NCBI GenBank assembly: GCA_030151165.1
Contig: JASLEM010000078.1
Coordinates: 1 to 9,115 of the forward strand
Reading direction: 5' to 3'
DNA from: Burkholderiaceae bacterium
GTDB taxonomy: Bacteria > Pseudomonadota > Gammaproteobacteria > Burkholderiales > Burkholderiaceae
DNA: 9,115 nucleotides
Shown: piece after piece, positions 1 through 6,387 of the stretch
Layout: the number at the start of each line of letters is the position of its first letter
Numbering within the stretch: position 1 is the stretch's first letter
Translations under genes and position numbers: made by a program
Notes under the pieces: model-generated
Seen by the model: the letters and a program-made list of their open reading frames with translations, nothing else
The model's database searches: none
What the model was told of the DNA's origin: nothing

Positions 1-951
1 CCCGACGACAAGGCGCTGATCGACAAGGCCTTCGGCGCCCACGTGCGCGGCGAGGTGCCGATGTACCGCGTCGTCTACCGCGCCCGCGCCGGCGACGGCC
101 AGTGGCGCTGGATCGAGGAACGCGGCCGCATCGTCGAGTGGGACCGCGGGGGCCGGCCGCGCCGCATGTTCGGCACCCAGACCGACGCGACGCTGCTGCG
201 CGAACTCGAGCAGGCGCAGCGCGACCGCCTCGCCGCCGAGGCGGCCAACAGCGCCAAGACCCTGTTCCTCTCGCGCATCAGCCACGAGCTGCGCACGCCG
301 CTGAACGCGGTGCTGGGCTTCGCGCAGCTGCTGGGCACCGACCCGGCGCTCGCCCGCATGCCGCTGCAGCGCCAGCAGGTGCGCATGATCCATGAAGCCG
401 GCGACCACCTGCTGGCGATGATCGGCGACCTGCTGGACCTGTCGCTGGCCGAGGCCGCGCACCTGCCGATCCACCTTCAGAACGTGCAGCTGGCGCCCCT
501 GCTGGAATCGTGCGCGGCCTGGTGCCGCCCTCAGGCCGACGCCGCCGGCGTGGGCGTGCACTGCGAGGATCCGGACGCCGGCGCGCCGCTCACCGAGCCG
601 ACTGCCATCGTGCGCGCCGACCCGACGCGCCTGCGCCAGGTGCTGACCAACCTGCTGAGCAACGCCGTCAAGTACAACCGCCCGGGCGGGCGCGTGACGC
701 TGCGCGCACGGGCGATGGCCGACGAGTGGCGCATCGAGGTCGAGGACACCGGCCACGGCCTGAGCGACTCCGAACGCGCGCGCCTGTTCCAGCCGTTCAA
801 CCGATTGGGCCGCGAGAACTCCGGCATCTCCGGCGCCGGCCTCGGCCTCGCGCTGTCGCAGTCGCTCGCGCAGCTGATGGGCGGGCGCATCACGGTGCAG
901 AGCGTGGCGGGGCACGGGTCGACGTTCGGACTGGCGCTGCCGGCGGCGTGA
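1..951 (+). CDS. PAS-domain sensor histidine kinase, 3' part
   Basis: The reading frame is open from the first base, so the N-terminus lies outside the window; 316 codons plus stop are present. In-window residues 1-60 look like the end of a PAS_3/PAC sensor domain (a WRWIEERG stretch, then a GTQTDAT end). A short helical linker leads to a HisKA dimerisation domain with the H-box SHELRTPLNAVLGF, whose phospho-accepting His is in-window residue 95. The HATPase_c domain follows, with an N-box (LTNLLSNAVKYN, around 215-225), a G1 box (DTGHG, from 249), an F-box (LFQPFNRL, around 262) and a G2 box (GAGLGLAL, around 279). All catalytic boxes are intact, so an active autokinase is likely. The protein stops just after HATPase_c with no receiver domain. 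No transmembrane segment is seen in this portion. The signal sensed and the partner regulator cannot be told from here. Confidence 0.95.
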   Translation, partial: PDDKALIDKAFGAHVRGEVPMYRVVYRARAGDGQWRWIEERGRIVEWDRGGRPRRMFGTQTDATLLRELEQAQRDRLAAEAANSAKTLFLSRISHELRTPLNAVLGFAQLLGTDPALARMPLQRQQVRMIHEAGDHLLAMIGDLLDLSLAEAAHLPIHLQNVQLAPLLESCAAWCRPQADAAGVGVHCEDPDAGAPLTEPTAIVRADPTRLRQVLTNLLSNAVKYNRPGGRVTLRARAMADEWRIEVEDTGHGLSDSERARLFQPFNRLGRENSGISGAGLGLALSQSLAQLMGGRITVQSVAGHGSTFGLALPAA

Positions 952-961
952 GCGCCGGCGA

Positions 962-993
962 GTCGACGCCATCGTCACGCGCAGCGCGTCGAC
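962..993. terminator. Inverted repeat after the histidine kinase, possible terminator
   Basis: A perfect 8-bp inverted repeat (GTCGACGC at 962-969, GCGTCGAC at 986-993) starts 10 bases after the kinase stop codon. A second, competing hairpin (ACGCGC-A-GCGCGT, 977-989) lies inside it. Only a short TTT run follows (998-1000), so a classical Rho-independent terminator is not established; the placement is the main argument. Confidence 0.35.
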
Positions 994-1047
994 GGCCTTT
1001 CGCACGGCGTCCGGCGTGCAGGGCGTCACGCCGACGCGACCCACGTC

Positions 1048-1063
1048 AAGGGCGTTCGCCCTT
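1048..1063. repeat. Tight inverted repeat upstream of the thioredoxin-like gene
   Basis: AAGGGCG-TT-CGCCCTT is a perfect 7-bp inverted repeat around a 2-base centre. Its right edge touches the candidate -10 element at 1063-1068. It could be a hairpin that ends transcripts from the kinase gene, or an operator beside the promoter of the downstream gene. The sequence alone does not decide between these. Confidence 0.5.
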
Positions 1064-1087
1064 AGACTGGCCGCGACAGGGGCCTCC
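1063..1087 (+). promoter_or_regulatory. Candidate -10 element and Shine-Dalgarno for the thioredoxin-like gene
   Basis: TAGACT at 1063-1068 resembles a -10 element, but no convincing -35 is visible at the usual distance. An AGGGG run around 1078-1082 lies 5 bases before the ATG at 1088 and serves as ribosome binding site. This supports the ATG over the upstream in-frame GTG at 1016. A start site near 1075 would give a very short leader. Confidence 0.4.
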
Positions 1088-2212
1088 ATGACCATCACCT
1101 TCCGCCTTCGCGCGATGCCGTCGCGTCCGCGCTCCCACCGGCGAACCGCATTCGCCGCGATCGCGTTCGCCGGGCTCGCCTGCACAGGCACGTCGAACGC
1201 GGAAAGCGCCGCGGCGTCCATGCCCGCATCGGCGCCGCGAGGGGCGTCGCCGATCACGATCGTTGCGCCGGGGCCGAGCGCGCCGGTGCAAGCGCCCTCG
1301 CCGGCCGCCGACATCGTGCTGCAGCCTTTCCCCAACGCAATCGACGTCGGCCACACCGCGAGCGCGATCGAGCAGGGCACGCTGCCGATCAGCCCGCCCG
1401 ACCGCGGTCTCGACAGCGACGATCGCGTGAGCCGCGTCGGCCTGCCGTACCGCGGGCGCGCGCGGCTGCTGCAATACCGCCACGGGCCTGACGAGAGCCT
1501 GCTGCTGATCGAGCGCCACTACGTCGAGCAGCTGAAGGCGCAAGGCTTCGCGGTGTTGGCCGTGTGCGAGGCGCCGTGCCGCACCGCCAGCGACCACGAG
1601 GACGAGAGCTTCTGGTGGGCGCGCGAGTTCGACCCGGCCCACCAGCTGGGCACGCGCGCGTACGGCGACCACGGCGCCTACGTCATCGGCTACCGGCGCG
1701 ACGCGATCGTCGCGGTGCGGATCGGCACGTGGGAGCTGAACTTCGGCTCGGCGATCAAGATCATCCAGGCGGTGTCGCCGGACGGCTTCGACCTCGGCGC
1801 GCTCGAGCGCTACGCGCAGGGCAAACGCGCGAAGACCGCCGACGCCGGCGCGGCCCCCAAAGCCGCACCGCGTGGCGTGCAGGTCGTGCCGCCGGGCGCC
1901 GCGGCGGACGCGGTGGCGCATGGCAGCGGTGTCGTCGTCGTCCAGCTCACCGCGCTCGACAAGGGCTGCCCGACCTGCGCGAAGGCCAGCGCCGCCTTCG
2001 ACGCGCTCTCCGCCGACGCCGCCAACACGCGCTTCCTGCGCGTGGCCTATGCGTCGCGCAGTGCCGTGGGCGGCGACGCGTTCGCGCGCAGCCAGGGCGT
2101 CGCGAGCGTGCCGTTCTTCCTCACGTTCAAGGACGGCGCGGTCGTGCGACGGCAGGGGGGTGTCGCCGATGCCGCCACGTTGCGCGCGAAGCTGCTCGAT
2201 GGCGTGAACTGA
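1088..2212 (+). CDS. Secreted protein: DUF4892-like region plus C-terminal thioredoxin-like domain
   Basis: A 374-residue protein. The N-terminus is arginine-rich, then hydrophobic (TAFAAIAFAGLA), with a plausible signal peptidase I site SNA|ES at 38/39, so export to the periplasm is likely. A low-complexity Ala/Pro linker runs to about 75. Residues about 78-230 resemble the DUF4892 family: a PFPNA start, a GLPYRGRARLLQY strand, a helix with YVEQLKAQGF, then a cysteine pair (CEAPC, 160 and 164) and an FWWAREF segment. This assignment is from pattern memory and is tentative. Residues about 280-374 form a thioredoxin-like domain: a VVVVQL strand, the redox motif CPTC (294-297), the cis-proline segment VASVPFF (Pro342) and a FKDG turn. 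A role in periplasmic thiol-disulfide chemistry is inferred; the substrate is unknown. The start is the ATG preceded by AGGGG. The gene ends six bases before the stop of the convergent SDR gene. Confidence 0.85.
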   Translation: MTITFRLRAMPSRPRSHRRTAFAAIAFAGLACTGTSNAESAAASMPASAPRGASPITIVAPGPSAPVQAPSPAADIVLQPFPNAIDVGHTASAIEQGTLPISPPDRGLDSDDRVSRVGLPYRGRARLLQYRHGPDESLLLIERHYVEQLKAQGFAVLAVCEAPCRTASDHEDESFWWAREFDPAHQLGTRAYGDHGAYVIGYRRDAIVAVRIGTWELNFGSAIKIIQAVSPDGFDLGALERYAQGKRAKTADAGAAPKAAPRGVQVVPPGAAADAVAHGSGVVVVQLTALDKGCPTCAKASAAFDALSADAANTRFLRVAYASRSAVGGDAFARSQGVASVPFFLTFKDGAVVRRQGGVADAATLRAKLLDGVN

Positions 2213-2222
2213 GCGCGCTCAG
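2209..2222. repeat. 14-bp palindrome containing both convergent stop codons
   Basis: CTGAGCGCGCTCAG is a perfect palindrome. The TGA of the plus-strand thioredoxin-like gene (2210-2212) and the TGA of the minus-strand SDR gene (2221-2219) sit symmetrically in its two arms. It could fold as a short hairpin in either transcript. There is no T-tract, so terminator activity is speculative. Confidence 0.5.
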
Positions 2223-2962
2223 GCAGGATCCATCAACGCGATCGCGTCGGCGCCCGCGGCGATTCGCATCGGGGCCGACGCGTCGGTCGCCGCGCGCCAC
2301 ACCGCCTCGGCCACGTCCGCCGACCGGGTGATCGCGGTCGACTTCGCCCACGCCGCGAACACGTCCTGCGCAAGATCGCTGTACGCCTCGGGGATGCCGT
2401 GCTGCATGCGGGGTTGCGCGTTCTCGCCGAACTTCGTCTCGGGCGCGCGCCCGGGCAGCACGAGGCACGCCCGCACGCCGAACGGCCGCAGCTCGAACGC
2501 CAGCGACTCGGTGAACGCGTTGACCGCCGCCTTGCTCGCCGTGTAGACGGACAGCAGCGGCAGCGACTTCAGCGTCACGCTCGACGTCACGTTCACGACG
2601 ACGCCGGCCCGCCGTTCGCGGAACTGCGGCAGCACCGCCTGGGTCATCGCGATGGTGCCGAGCGTGTTGGTCTCGAAGACCTCGCGCGCGGTGGCCATCG
2701 CCGTGCCCTCGAGCGCGCCCAGCACGCCGATGCCGGCGTTGTTGACCAGCACGTCGATCGGCCCGGCCGCCGCCACCGCCTGCCGGACGGCCTGCGCGTC
2801 GGTGACATCGAGCGCCAGCACGCGCAGGCGGTCGGAGCGCGGCAGCACGTCGTCTCGCGGCGCGCGCATCGTGGCGACGACCTTCCAGCCGCGGTCGAGG
2901 AACAGCGTCGCGGTCTCGAGGCCGAAGCCGGACGAGCAGCCGGTGATCAGGACGGTTTTCAT
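2219..2962 (-). CDS. Short-chain dehydrogenase/reductase (classical SDR)
   Basis: A 247-residue, single-domain Rossmann oxidoreductase, the usual length for classical SDRs. The nucleotide-binding motif TGCSSGFG begins at residue 7. An LDVTD segment near 51 contacts the adenine ring in this family, NNAG is at 74-77, the catalytic serine is in the TSS stretch near 127-128, and Tyr140 and Lys144 form the YTASK active site. The cofactor is probably NADP(H), suggested by the basic residue after the second strand (TMRAP). The substrate cannot be told. The protein is cytosolic, with no signal peptide. The ATG is preceded by a weak GGAAA ribosome site. It diverges from the AraC-type regulator gene, a common arrangement in which the regulator controls the SDR; that link is inferred. 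Confidence 0.95.
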   Translation of the reverse strand: MKTVLITGCSSGFGLETATLFLDRGWKVVATMRAPRDDVLPRSDRLRVLALDVTDAQAVRQAVAAAGPIDVLVNNAGIGVLGALEGTAMATAREVFETNTLGTIAMTQAVLPQFRERRAGVVVNVTSSVTLKSLPLLSVYTASKAAVNAFTESLAFELRPFGVRACLVLPGRAPETKFGENAQPRMQHGIPEAYSDLAQDVFAAWAKSTAITRSADVAEAVWRAATDASAPMRIAAGADAIALMDPA

Positions 2963-2996
2963 GAGGTTTCCATTCGGTGGGGTGATCGATGGCGGA

Positions 2997-3002
2997 ACGA
3001 TA
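2997..3002 (-). promoter_or_regulatory. Possible -10 element for the SDR gene
   Basis: Read on the minus strand, this is TATCGT, about 35 bases before the SDR start codon. No good -35 is found at 17 bp; TTGTAG upstream is about 20 bp away. A poor -35 would fit an activator-dependent promoter, but the assignment is weak. Confidence 0.25.
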
Positions 3003-3012
3003 GGCCGCCTCT

Positions 3013-3062
3013 GCCGGACTGACTACAATCGAAAGTCCAGGATAAGTTTGCAGGAGTCCGGC
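3013..3062. promoter_or_regulatory. AGTCC repeats between SDR and AraC genes, candidate operator
   Basis: AGTCC occurs as a direct repeat at 3034-3038 and 3055-3059, exactly 21 bp apart (two helical turns), the spacing typical of AraC-family half-sites. The second copy, extended to AGTCCGGC (3055-3062), is also the exact inverse of GCCGGACT at 3013-3020. The sites lie downstream of the regulator's own candidate -10 and about 45-70 bp upstream of a possible SDR start site. This would suit self-repression and activation of the SDR gene. The function is inferred. Confidence 0.4.
3024..3029 (+). promoter_or_regulatory. -10 element of the AraC-type regulator gene
   Basis: TACAAT, a one-mismatch match to the consensus -10, lies 34 bases before the ATG at 3064 and predicts a start site near 3036. 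No clear -35 is present. The ribosome binding site AGGAG is at 3052-3056, 7 bases before the ATG, and fixes the start codon. Confidence 0.5.
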
Positions 3063-3063
3063 G

Positions 3064-3981
3064 ATGATCGATCCACTCGCGGAAGTCGTCGCGTTGCTCC
3101 AGCCGGGCGCGCCGTTCTCGAAAGTCGTCGCCGGCGCGGGCGCGTGGCGCGTCCGCCGCTCGGAAGCCGGACGCCCGTTCTACTGCGTGATCCTCGACGG
3201 CTCGTGCCGGCTGGACAGCGATGGCCGCGAGCCGCTGCTCCTCGAAGCCGGCGACTTCGTGCTGCTGCCCTCCGTGCAAGGCTTCACGATGGCCAGCGTC
3301 GAGGCCGCGACCTGGGGCGACGCCGACGACCCGCCGCCGGTCAAACAGCCGGACGGCGAATTCCGCCTCGGCGCGCGGGACGCCACGCCGGACGTCCGGT
3401 TCCTGGTCGGCTACTGCGCCTTCGGCTCGCCGGACGCCGCGCTGCTGGTGTCGCTGCTGCCGCAGCTGGTGCATGTCCGCGGCGAACGGCGGCTGGCCAC
3501 GCTCGTGCAGCTGGTCGGCGACGAGTCGCGCGAACGGCGGCCCGCGCGCGACGTGATCCTCGAGCGGCTGCTGGAAGTGCTGCTGATCGAGGCGCTGCGG
3601 TCGACCGCAGGGCCGGCCGCGTCGCCAGGCCTCCTGCGCGGCCTGGCCGACCCGCGCCTCGCGCTCGCCATCCGGCGGATGCACGAGCACCCGACGCAAC
3701 CGTGGACCGTGGCGCAGCTCGCGAAAGAGGCCGCGCTGTCCCGCTCGGCCTTCTTCGAGCGCTTCAGCCGCGCGGTCGGCGTCGCCCCGATGGAATACCT
3801 GCTCGCCTGGCGGATGGCGCTGGCGAAGAACCTGCTGCGGCGCCACGACCGTGGCATCGCCGAAGTGGCGGAGCGCGTCGGCTACAGCTCGGCGAGCACC
3901 TTCAGCGTCGCGTTCACCCGGCACGTCGGGCTGCCGCCGGCGCGGTATGCGCGCGAGCAGGCGGCAGCGCAGGGCGTCTGA
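3064..3981 (+). CDS. AraC-family transcriptional regulator, cupin_6 type
   Basis: A 305-residue protein of typical AraC-family length. The N-terminal half (about 5-190) fits the AraC-associated cupin_6 effector domain: MIDPLAEVVALL start, the FYCVILDGSC strand, and EAGDFVLLPS. The C-terminal half (about 195-300) is the DNA-binding domain with two helix-turn-helix motifs. The first is around WTVAQLAKEAALSRSAFFER (214-233), followed by PMEYLLAWRM; the second is around IAEVAERVGYSSASTFSVAF (265-284). The GLPPARYAR end is characteristic. It is a cytosolic DNA-binding activator or repressor with an unknown small-molecule ligand. The start is supported by AGGAG 7 bases upstream. The most likely targets are the divergent SDR gene and its own promoter. 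Confidence 0.95.
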   Translation: MIDPLAEVVALLQPGAPFSKVVAGAGAWRVRRSEAGRPFYCVILDGSCRLDSDGREPLLLEAGDFVLLPSVQGFTMASVEAATWGDADDPPPVKQPDGEFRLGARDATPDVRFLVGYCAFGSPDAALLVSLLPQLVHVRGERRLATLVQLVGDESRERRPARDVILERLLEVLLIEALRSTAGPAASPGLLRGLADPRLALAIRRMHEHPTQPWTVAQLAKEAALSRSAFFERFSRAVGVAPMEYLLAWRMALAKNLLRRHDRGIAEVAERVGYSSASTFSVAFTRHVGLPPARYAREQAAAQGV

Positions 3982-4044
3982 TCGACGCGAGCCACGGCAG
4001 GCGTGTCGAGCAGGCACATCCGGCAGACCCGTCGAACAAACGCG

Positions 4045-4995
4045 TCAGGCCGATGCGTCGACCGCCGCGGCCGCCAACGCCCGCAACGCCGCCACCTGCG
4101 TCTCGATCGGCGCGGGCAGCGGCTTCGCGCCGGCCATCACCGCCTCGACGTAGCGCGCCGTGGTGCCGGCGTCGATGGCCGACGGCAGCTCGGGCAGGCT
4201 CGCGAGCGAGCCGCCCTGCGCGTCGACCGACAACGCTGGCTGCTCGACGCCCGCGAGGAAGGCCGTCAGCTTCGGGCAGCGCCGCGCGTCGGCCACCGGT
4301 TCGCCCTCGGTGCCGCGCATCAGCAACGCGGTCGCCTGCGTCAGCGAGAGGAATTCGCCGAGGCTCTCCGCATAGGCCGGGTGCGTGTGGTTGACGACAC
4401 GCACGGCGTCGCGCCGCGTGCCGAGCGCCGGCAGCAGCTTCGCGAGCGAGTGCGCGGGGTTGCGCAGACCGATCACGCGACGCAGCGCGAGCATCCGAGT
4501 GAGCGACGGGTGCAGCTCGGTGGTCGCGATGAAGGCCGGCGTGCCCGCGGCCCAGCGCGCGGCGACGCCCGCGGCGTCGCGCACCGCGGGCAGGCCCAAC
4601 GCGTCGAAGACGGCCGCGGTGGTCACGCGCCCGGGATCTTCCTCGAGGCCGTGCACGAGCACCGGCAGGCCCGCGCGCGCGAGCTGCAGCGCGAGCAGCG
4701 GCACGAGGTTGGGCAGCTTGCGCGCGCCGTTGTACGACGGCAGCACGACCGCGCCCGCCCCGGTCGGCGGCGCGGGCAGGGGCAGCAGGCGCGGCGCGAC
4801 GGCGTCCATGAAGCCGGCGAGCTCCGCGGGGGTTTCACCCTTGATGCGCATCGCGATGGCGAAGGCGCCGGCCTCGATGTCGCTCACCTGGCCGTCGAGC
4901 AGCCGCGCCATCAGGTCGGCGGCCTGCTCGCGGGTCAGCGAACGCGCGCCGTCCTTGCCGCGGCCGATCTCGCGCAGGTAGGGGGCGATGCTCAC
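4045..4995 (-). CDS. ybiB: DNA-binding protein YbiB (TrpD2-like glycosyltransferase fold)
   Basis: A 316-residue protein close in length to E. coli YbiB (about 320). It carries the family's EIGRGKDGARSLTREQA start, a MRIKGET segment near 49-55, PSYNGARK at 87-93, GLEEDPGRV near 116, RNPAHSLAKLL near 178 and the MRGTEGEP segment near 226. The fold resembles anthranilate phosphoribosyltransferase (TrpD): an N-terminal helical dimerisation region, then an alpha/beta domain. Characterised YbiB is reported to bind nucleic acids rather than make anthranilate adducts. In E. coli the gene lies next to dinG under LexA; neither dinG nor a LexA box is seen here. The GTG start is preferred because GGAG (plus-strand CTCC at 5003-5006) lies 7 bases upstream and the homologous region begins there. 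It is convergent with the AraC-type gene. Confidence 0.92.
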   Translation of the reverse strand: MSIAPYLREIGRGKDGARSLTREQAADLMARLLDGQVSDIEAGAFAIAMRIKGETPAELAGFMDAVAPRLLPLPAPPTGAGAVVLPSYNGARKLPNLVPLLALQLARAGLPVLVHGLEEDPGRVTTAAVFDALGLPAVRDAAGVAARWAAGTPAFIATTELHPSLTRMLALRRVIGLRNPAHSLAKLLPALGTRRDAVRVVNHTHPAYAESLGEFLSLTQATALLMRGTEGEPVADARRCPKLTAFLAGVEQPALSVDAQGGSLASLPELPSAIDAGTTARYVEAVMAGAKPLPAPIETQVAALRALAAAAVDASA

Positions 4996-5123
4996 GTGCG
5001 GGCTCCGTCGGCGTCGCGCGTGCGTGACGCGCCCGTGCGCCGCACCCGCGCGGCGAAGGTGAACGCCTCGCGGCACCGTTCCTCGGCGCGCAACTCGAAG
5101 GCCGACGTCTGTGATCTGTCCAT
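4992..5123 (-). CDS. Possible 43-aa arginine-rich leader protein overlapping the ybiB start
   Basis: An ATG-initiated ORF of 43 codons (MDRSQTSAFELRAEERCREA and on), rich in Arg, with no recognised domain. Its TGA overlaps the GTG of ybiB in a 4-bp GTGA, the layout of translationally coupled genes. About nine of ten codons end in G or C, as in the neighbouring genes, though that is weak evidence at this GC content. No Shine-Dalgarno is visible, but GACAAT lies so that a transcript could begin exactly at the ATG (leaderless). It may be a real small protein, a leader peptide, or a chance ORF in the ybiB 5' region. I do not recognise the sequence. Confidence 0.4.
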   Translation of the reverse strand: MDRSQTSAFELRAEERCREAFTFAARVRRTGASRTRDADGART

Positions 5124-5129
5124 CGACCC

Positions 5130-5135
5130 ATTGTC
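5130..5135 (-). promoter_or_regulatory. Candidate -10 element for the leader ORF and ybiB
   Basis: Read on the minus strand this is GACAAT. With a start site 7 bases downstream, the transcript would begin at the A of the ATG at 5123. The layout matches TACAAT before purU at the other end of the window. No good -35 is seen. Confidence 0.35.
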
Positions 5136-5163
5136 GCGCCGGGCATCGACAACCGCCCGGCGC
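5136..5163. repeat. 9-bp perfect inverted repeat between ybiB and DUF1176 genes
   Basis: GCGCCGGGC (5136-5144) and GCCCGGCGC (5155-5163) are exact reverse complements around a 10-base AT-richer centre (ATCGACAACC). It sits immediately upstream of the minus-strand -10, covering about -13 to -40 of the proposed start site, a position suited to an operator. As RNA it would form a strong hairpin. No regulator is identified. Confidence 0.55.
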
Positions 5164-5215
5164 CAACGCGTCGATTTCTGCCCGGTTCCGCGCGGGTGGG
5201 GTGCGTGCGATTTCG

Positions 5216-5221
5216 TTTAGT
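5216..5221 (+). promoter_or_regulatory. Candidate -10 element for the DUF1176 gene
   Basis: TTTAGT lies about 37 bases before the preferred ATG at 5259. It resembles the TTAGACT placed before the thioredoxin-like gene. No -35 match is evident. If real, it excludes the in-frame GTG at 5196 as a start. Confidence 0.3.
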
Positions 5222-5258
5222 CTCATGGCTGCCGTTCGCAACCGCCACCCGCCGCCCC

Positions 5259-6308
5259 ATGCCGCCCATGCCGCTCTTGCCGATCGATTCCATCGCCGTC
5301 CTTCGACGCCTGCGCTTCCTGGCCTTCGCAGTCGGCCTGTCGTTCGCCGGGCTCGCGGCGCACGCCGAGACCTTCGTCTTCAAGGACTGGGCCGTCACCT
5401 GCGACAACACCCGCGCCTGCGAGGCCATCGGCTTCCAGGCCGAGGCCAGCGGATCGGCGCCGGTGGAGCTGTGGCTGTCGCGCGATGCGGGCCCGCGCAC
5501 GCCCGTCCGCGCGCGCGTGACGGCCTTGGTGCACGACCGCGGCGCGGCATCGAGCTTCCGGATCCGCGCGGGCAAGCTCGAGGTCACGCAACCGACCACG
5601 GAGAACCTGGCCGACGCGGCCGCGGCGAAGCTCGTCCCCGCGATGCTGGAGGCCGGGAGTGCCGAGGTGCAGTTCGGCCCGGAGCGCTTCACGCTGTCGC
5701 TGGCCGGGCTGAAAGCCGCGCTGCTGAAGATGGACGACCTGCAGTCGCGCATCGGCACGCCGGGCGCGCTGGTGCGCAAGGGCACGCAGCCGGAGTCCGC
5801 GGTGCCGCCGCCGATCGAGGCCGACCGGCCGCAGATCGCGATCCGCTTCCAGAACAAGTCGACCGACGACCGCCTGCTGCACGCGATCCTGCCGACGCTC
5901 GCGTCGACCTGCGCCGTGCCGCTCGGCGACGAGGTGGACAGCGCCGACGTGTCGATCCACCGCGTCTCCGAGTCGCGCGTCATCGTGCTGCGCGAATGCC
6001 GCCGCCACGCGCTGCAATCCACCTACGCGGCCTGGCTCGCCGACGACAAGCCGCCGTACGCCGCGCGCCGCCTGTCGTTTCCGCTGATCGCCGGCGGCTC
6101 CGCGGACGAAGCGATCGCCCTGCAGCTGGACGGCGTGCTGATGCGCTCGCTGGTGCGCCTGCACGACGGCAACGACTGCGGCAGCGACGCGTGGTGGACG
6201 TGGACGGCGCGCGAGGAGTTCGAGCTGGACAACGGCCACGACTCGCCGCTGTGCCGCGGCATGCCCGAAGGCGGCTTCGCGCTGCGGACCTACATCGCGC
6301 GGCGCTGA
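5259..6308 (+). CDS. Secreted DUF1176-domain protein
   Basis: A 349-residue protein counted from the ATG at 5259; an ATG at 5268 is equally possible and no clear Shine-Dalgarno decides. A signal peptide is clear: VLRRLR, then a hydrophobic core (FLAFAVGLSFAGLA), then the AHA|ET cleavage site at 36/37. The mature protein opens with FVFKDWAVTCDNTRAC, the hallmark start of DUF1176 with its paired cysteines. It ends with the conserved NDCGSDAWWTWT and LCRGMPEGGFALRTYIA segments. Several cysteines are in conserved places and probably form disulfides in the periplasm. The function of the family is unknown. It diverges from ybiB and is convergent with the START-like gene; nothing nearby suggests a partner. 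The signal peptide and family call are strong. Confidence 0.9.
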   Translation: MPPMPLLPIDSIAVLRRLRFLAFAVGLSFAGLAAHAETFVFKDWAVTCDNTRACEAIGFQAEASGSAPVELWLSRDAGPRTPVRARVTALVHDRGAASSFRIRAGKLEVTQPTTENLADAAAAKLVPAMLEAGSAEVQFGPERFTLSLAGLKAALLKMDDLQSRIGTPGALVRKGTQPESAVPPPIEADRPQIAIRFQNKSTDDRLLHAILPTLASTCAVPLGDEVDSADVSIHRVSESRVIVLRECRRHALQSTYAAWLADDKPPYAARRLSFPLIAGGSADEAIALQLDGVLMRSLVRLHDGNDCGSDAWWTWTAREEFELDNGHDSPLCRGMPEGGFALRTYIARR

Positions 6309-6357
6309 GCCGGCATCGACGCGACACGGCTCGCATCACGCGCGCCAGCCGGTTCGA

Positions 6358-6381
6358 GCCCGCCGGCCGCGTGCGGCGGGC
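6358..6381. terminator. GC-rich hairpin between convergent genes, possible bidirectional terminator
   Basis: GCCCGCCG (6358-6365) and CGGCGGGC (6374-6381) form a perfect 8-bp stem with an 8-base loop. It lies in the 79-base gap between the stop of the DUF1176 gene and the stop of the minus-strand START-like gene, six bases past the latter. Neither strand has a T-tract after the stem, so intrinsic termination would be weak. Confidence 0.4.
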
Positions 6382-6387
6382 ACGGTC

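Noticed and set aside
1016..1087. An upstream in-frame GTG start for the thioredoxin-like protein.
   Set aside because: The ATG at 1088 has AGGGG just upstream and gives a cleaner signal peptide. The GTG start would put coding sequence across the tight inverted repeat and the candidate promoter.
1145..1184. Lipoprotein signal in the thioredoxin-like protein (AGLAC).
   Set aside because: The -3 position is Gly rather than Leu/Val/Ile, and a good signal peptidase I site (SNA|ES) follows a few residues later.
2652..4394. A plus-strand open frame of about 580 codons covering the SDR, AraC and ybiB regions.
   Set aside because: It overlaps three genes with clear family motifs and its translation is Arg/Pro/Ala-rich without recognisable structure.
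5105..5125. A possible LexA (SOS) box upstream of ybiB, suggested by CTGT sequences there.
   Set aside because: The two CTGT copies are direct repeats. The CTGT-N8-ACAG arrangement required for LexA is not present.
4996..5241. N-terminal extension of YbiB upstream of the GTG at 4995.
   Set aside because: The known family begins at the EIGRGK region just after the GTG, a ribosome binding site precedes the GTG, and the extension is Arg-rich without similarity to YbiB.
5196..5258. An upstream in-frame GTG start for the DUF1176 protein.
   Set aside because: It lies ahead of the candidate -10 and would add a long N-terminal extension before a complete signal peptide beginning at the ATG at 5259.
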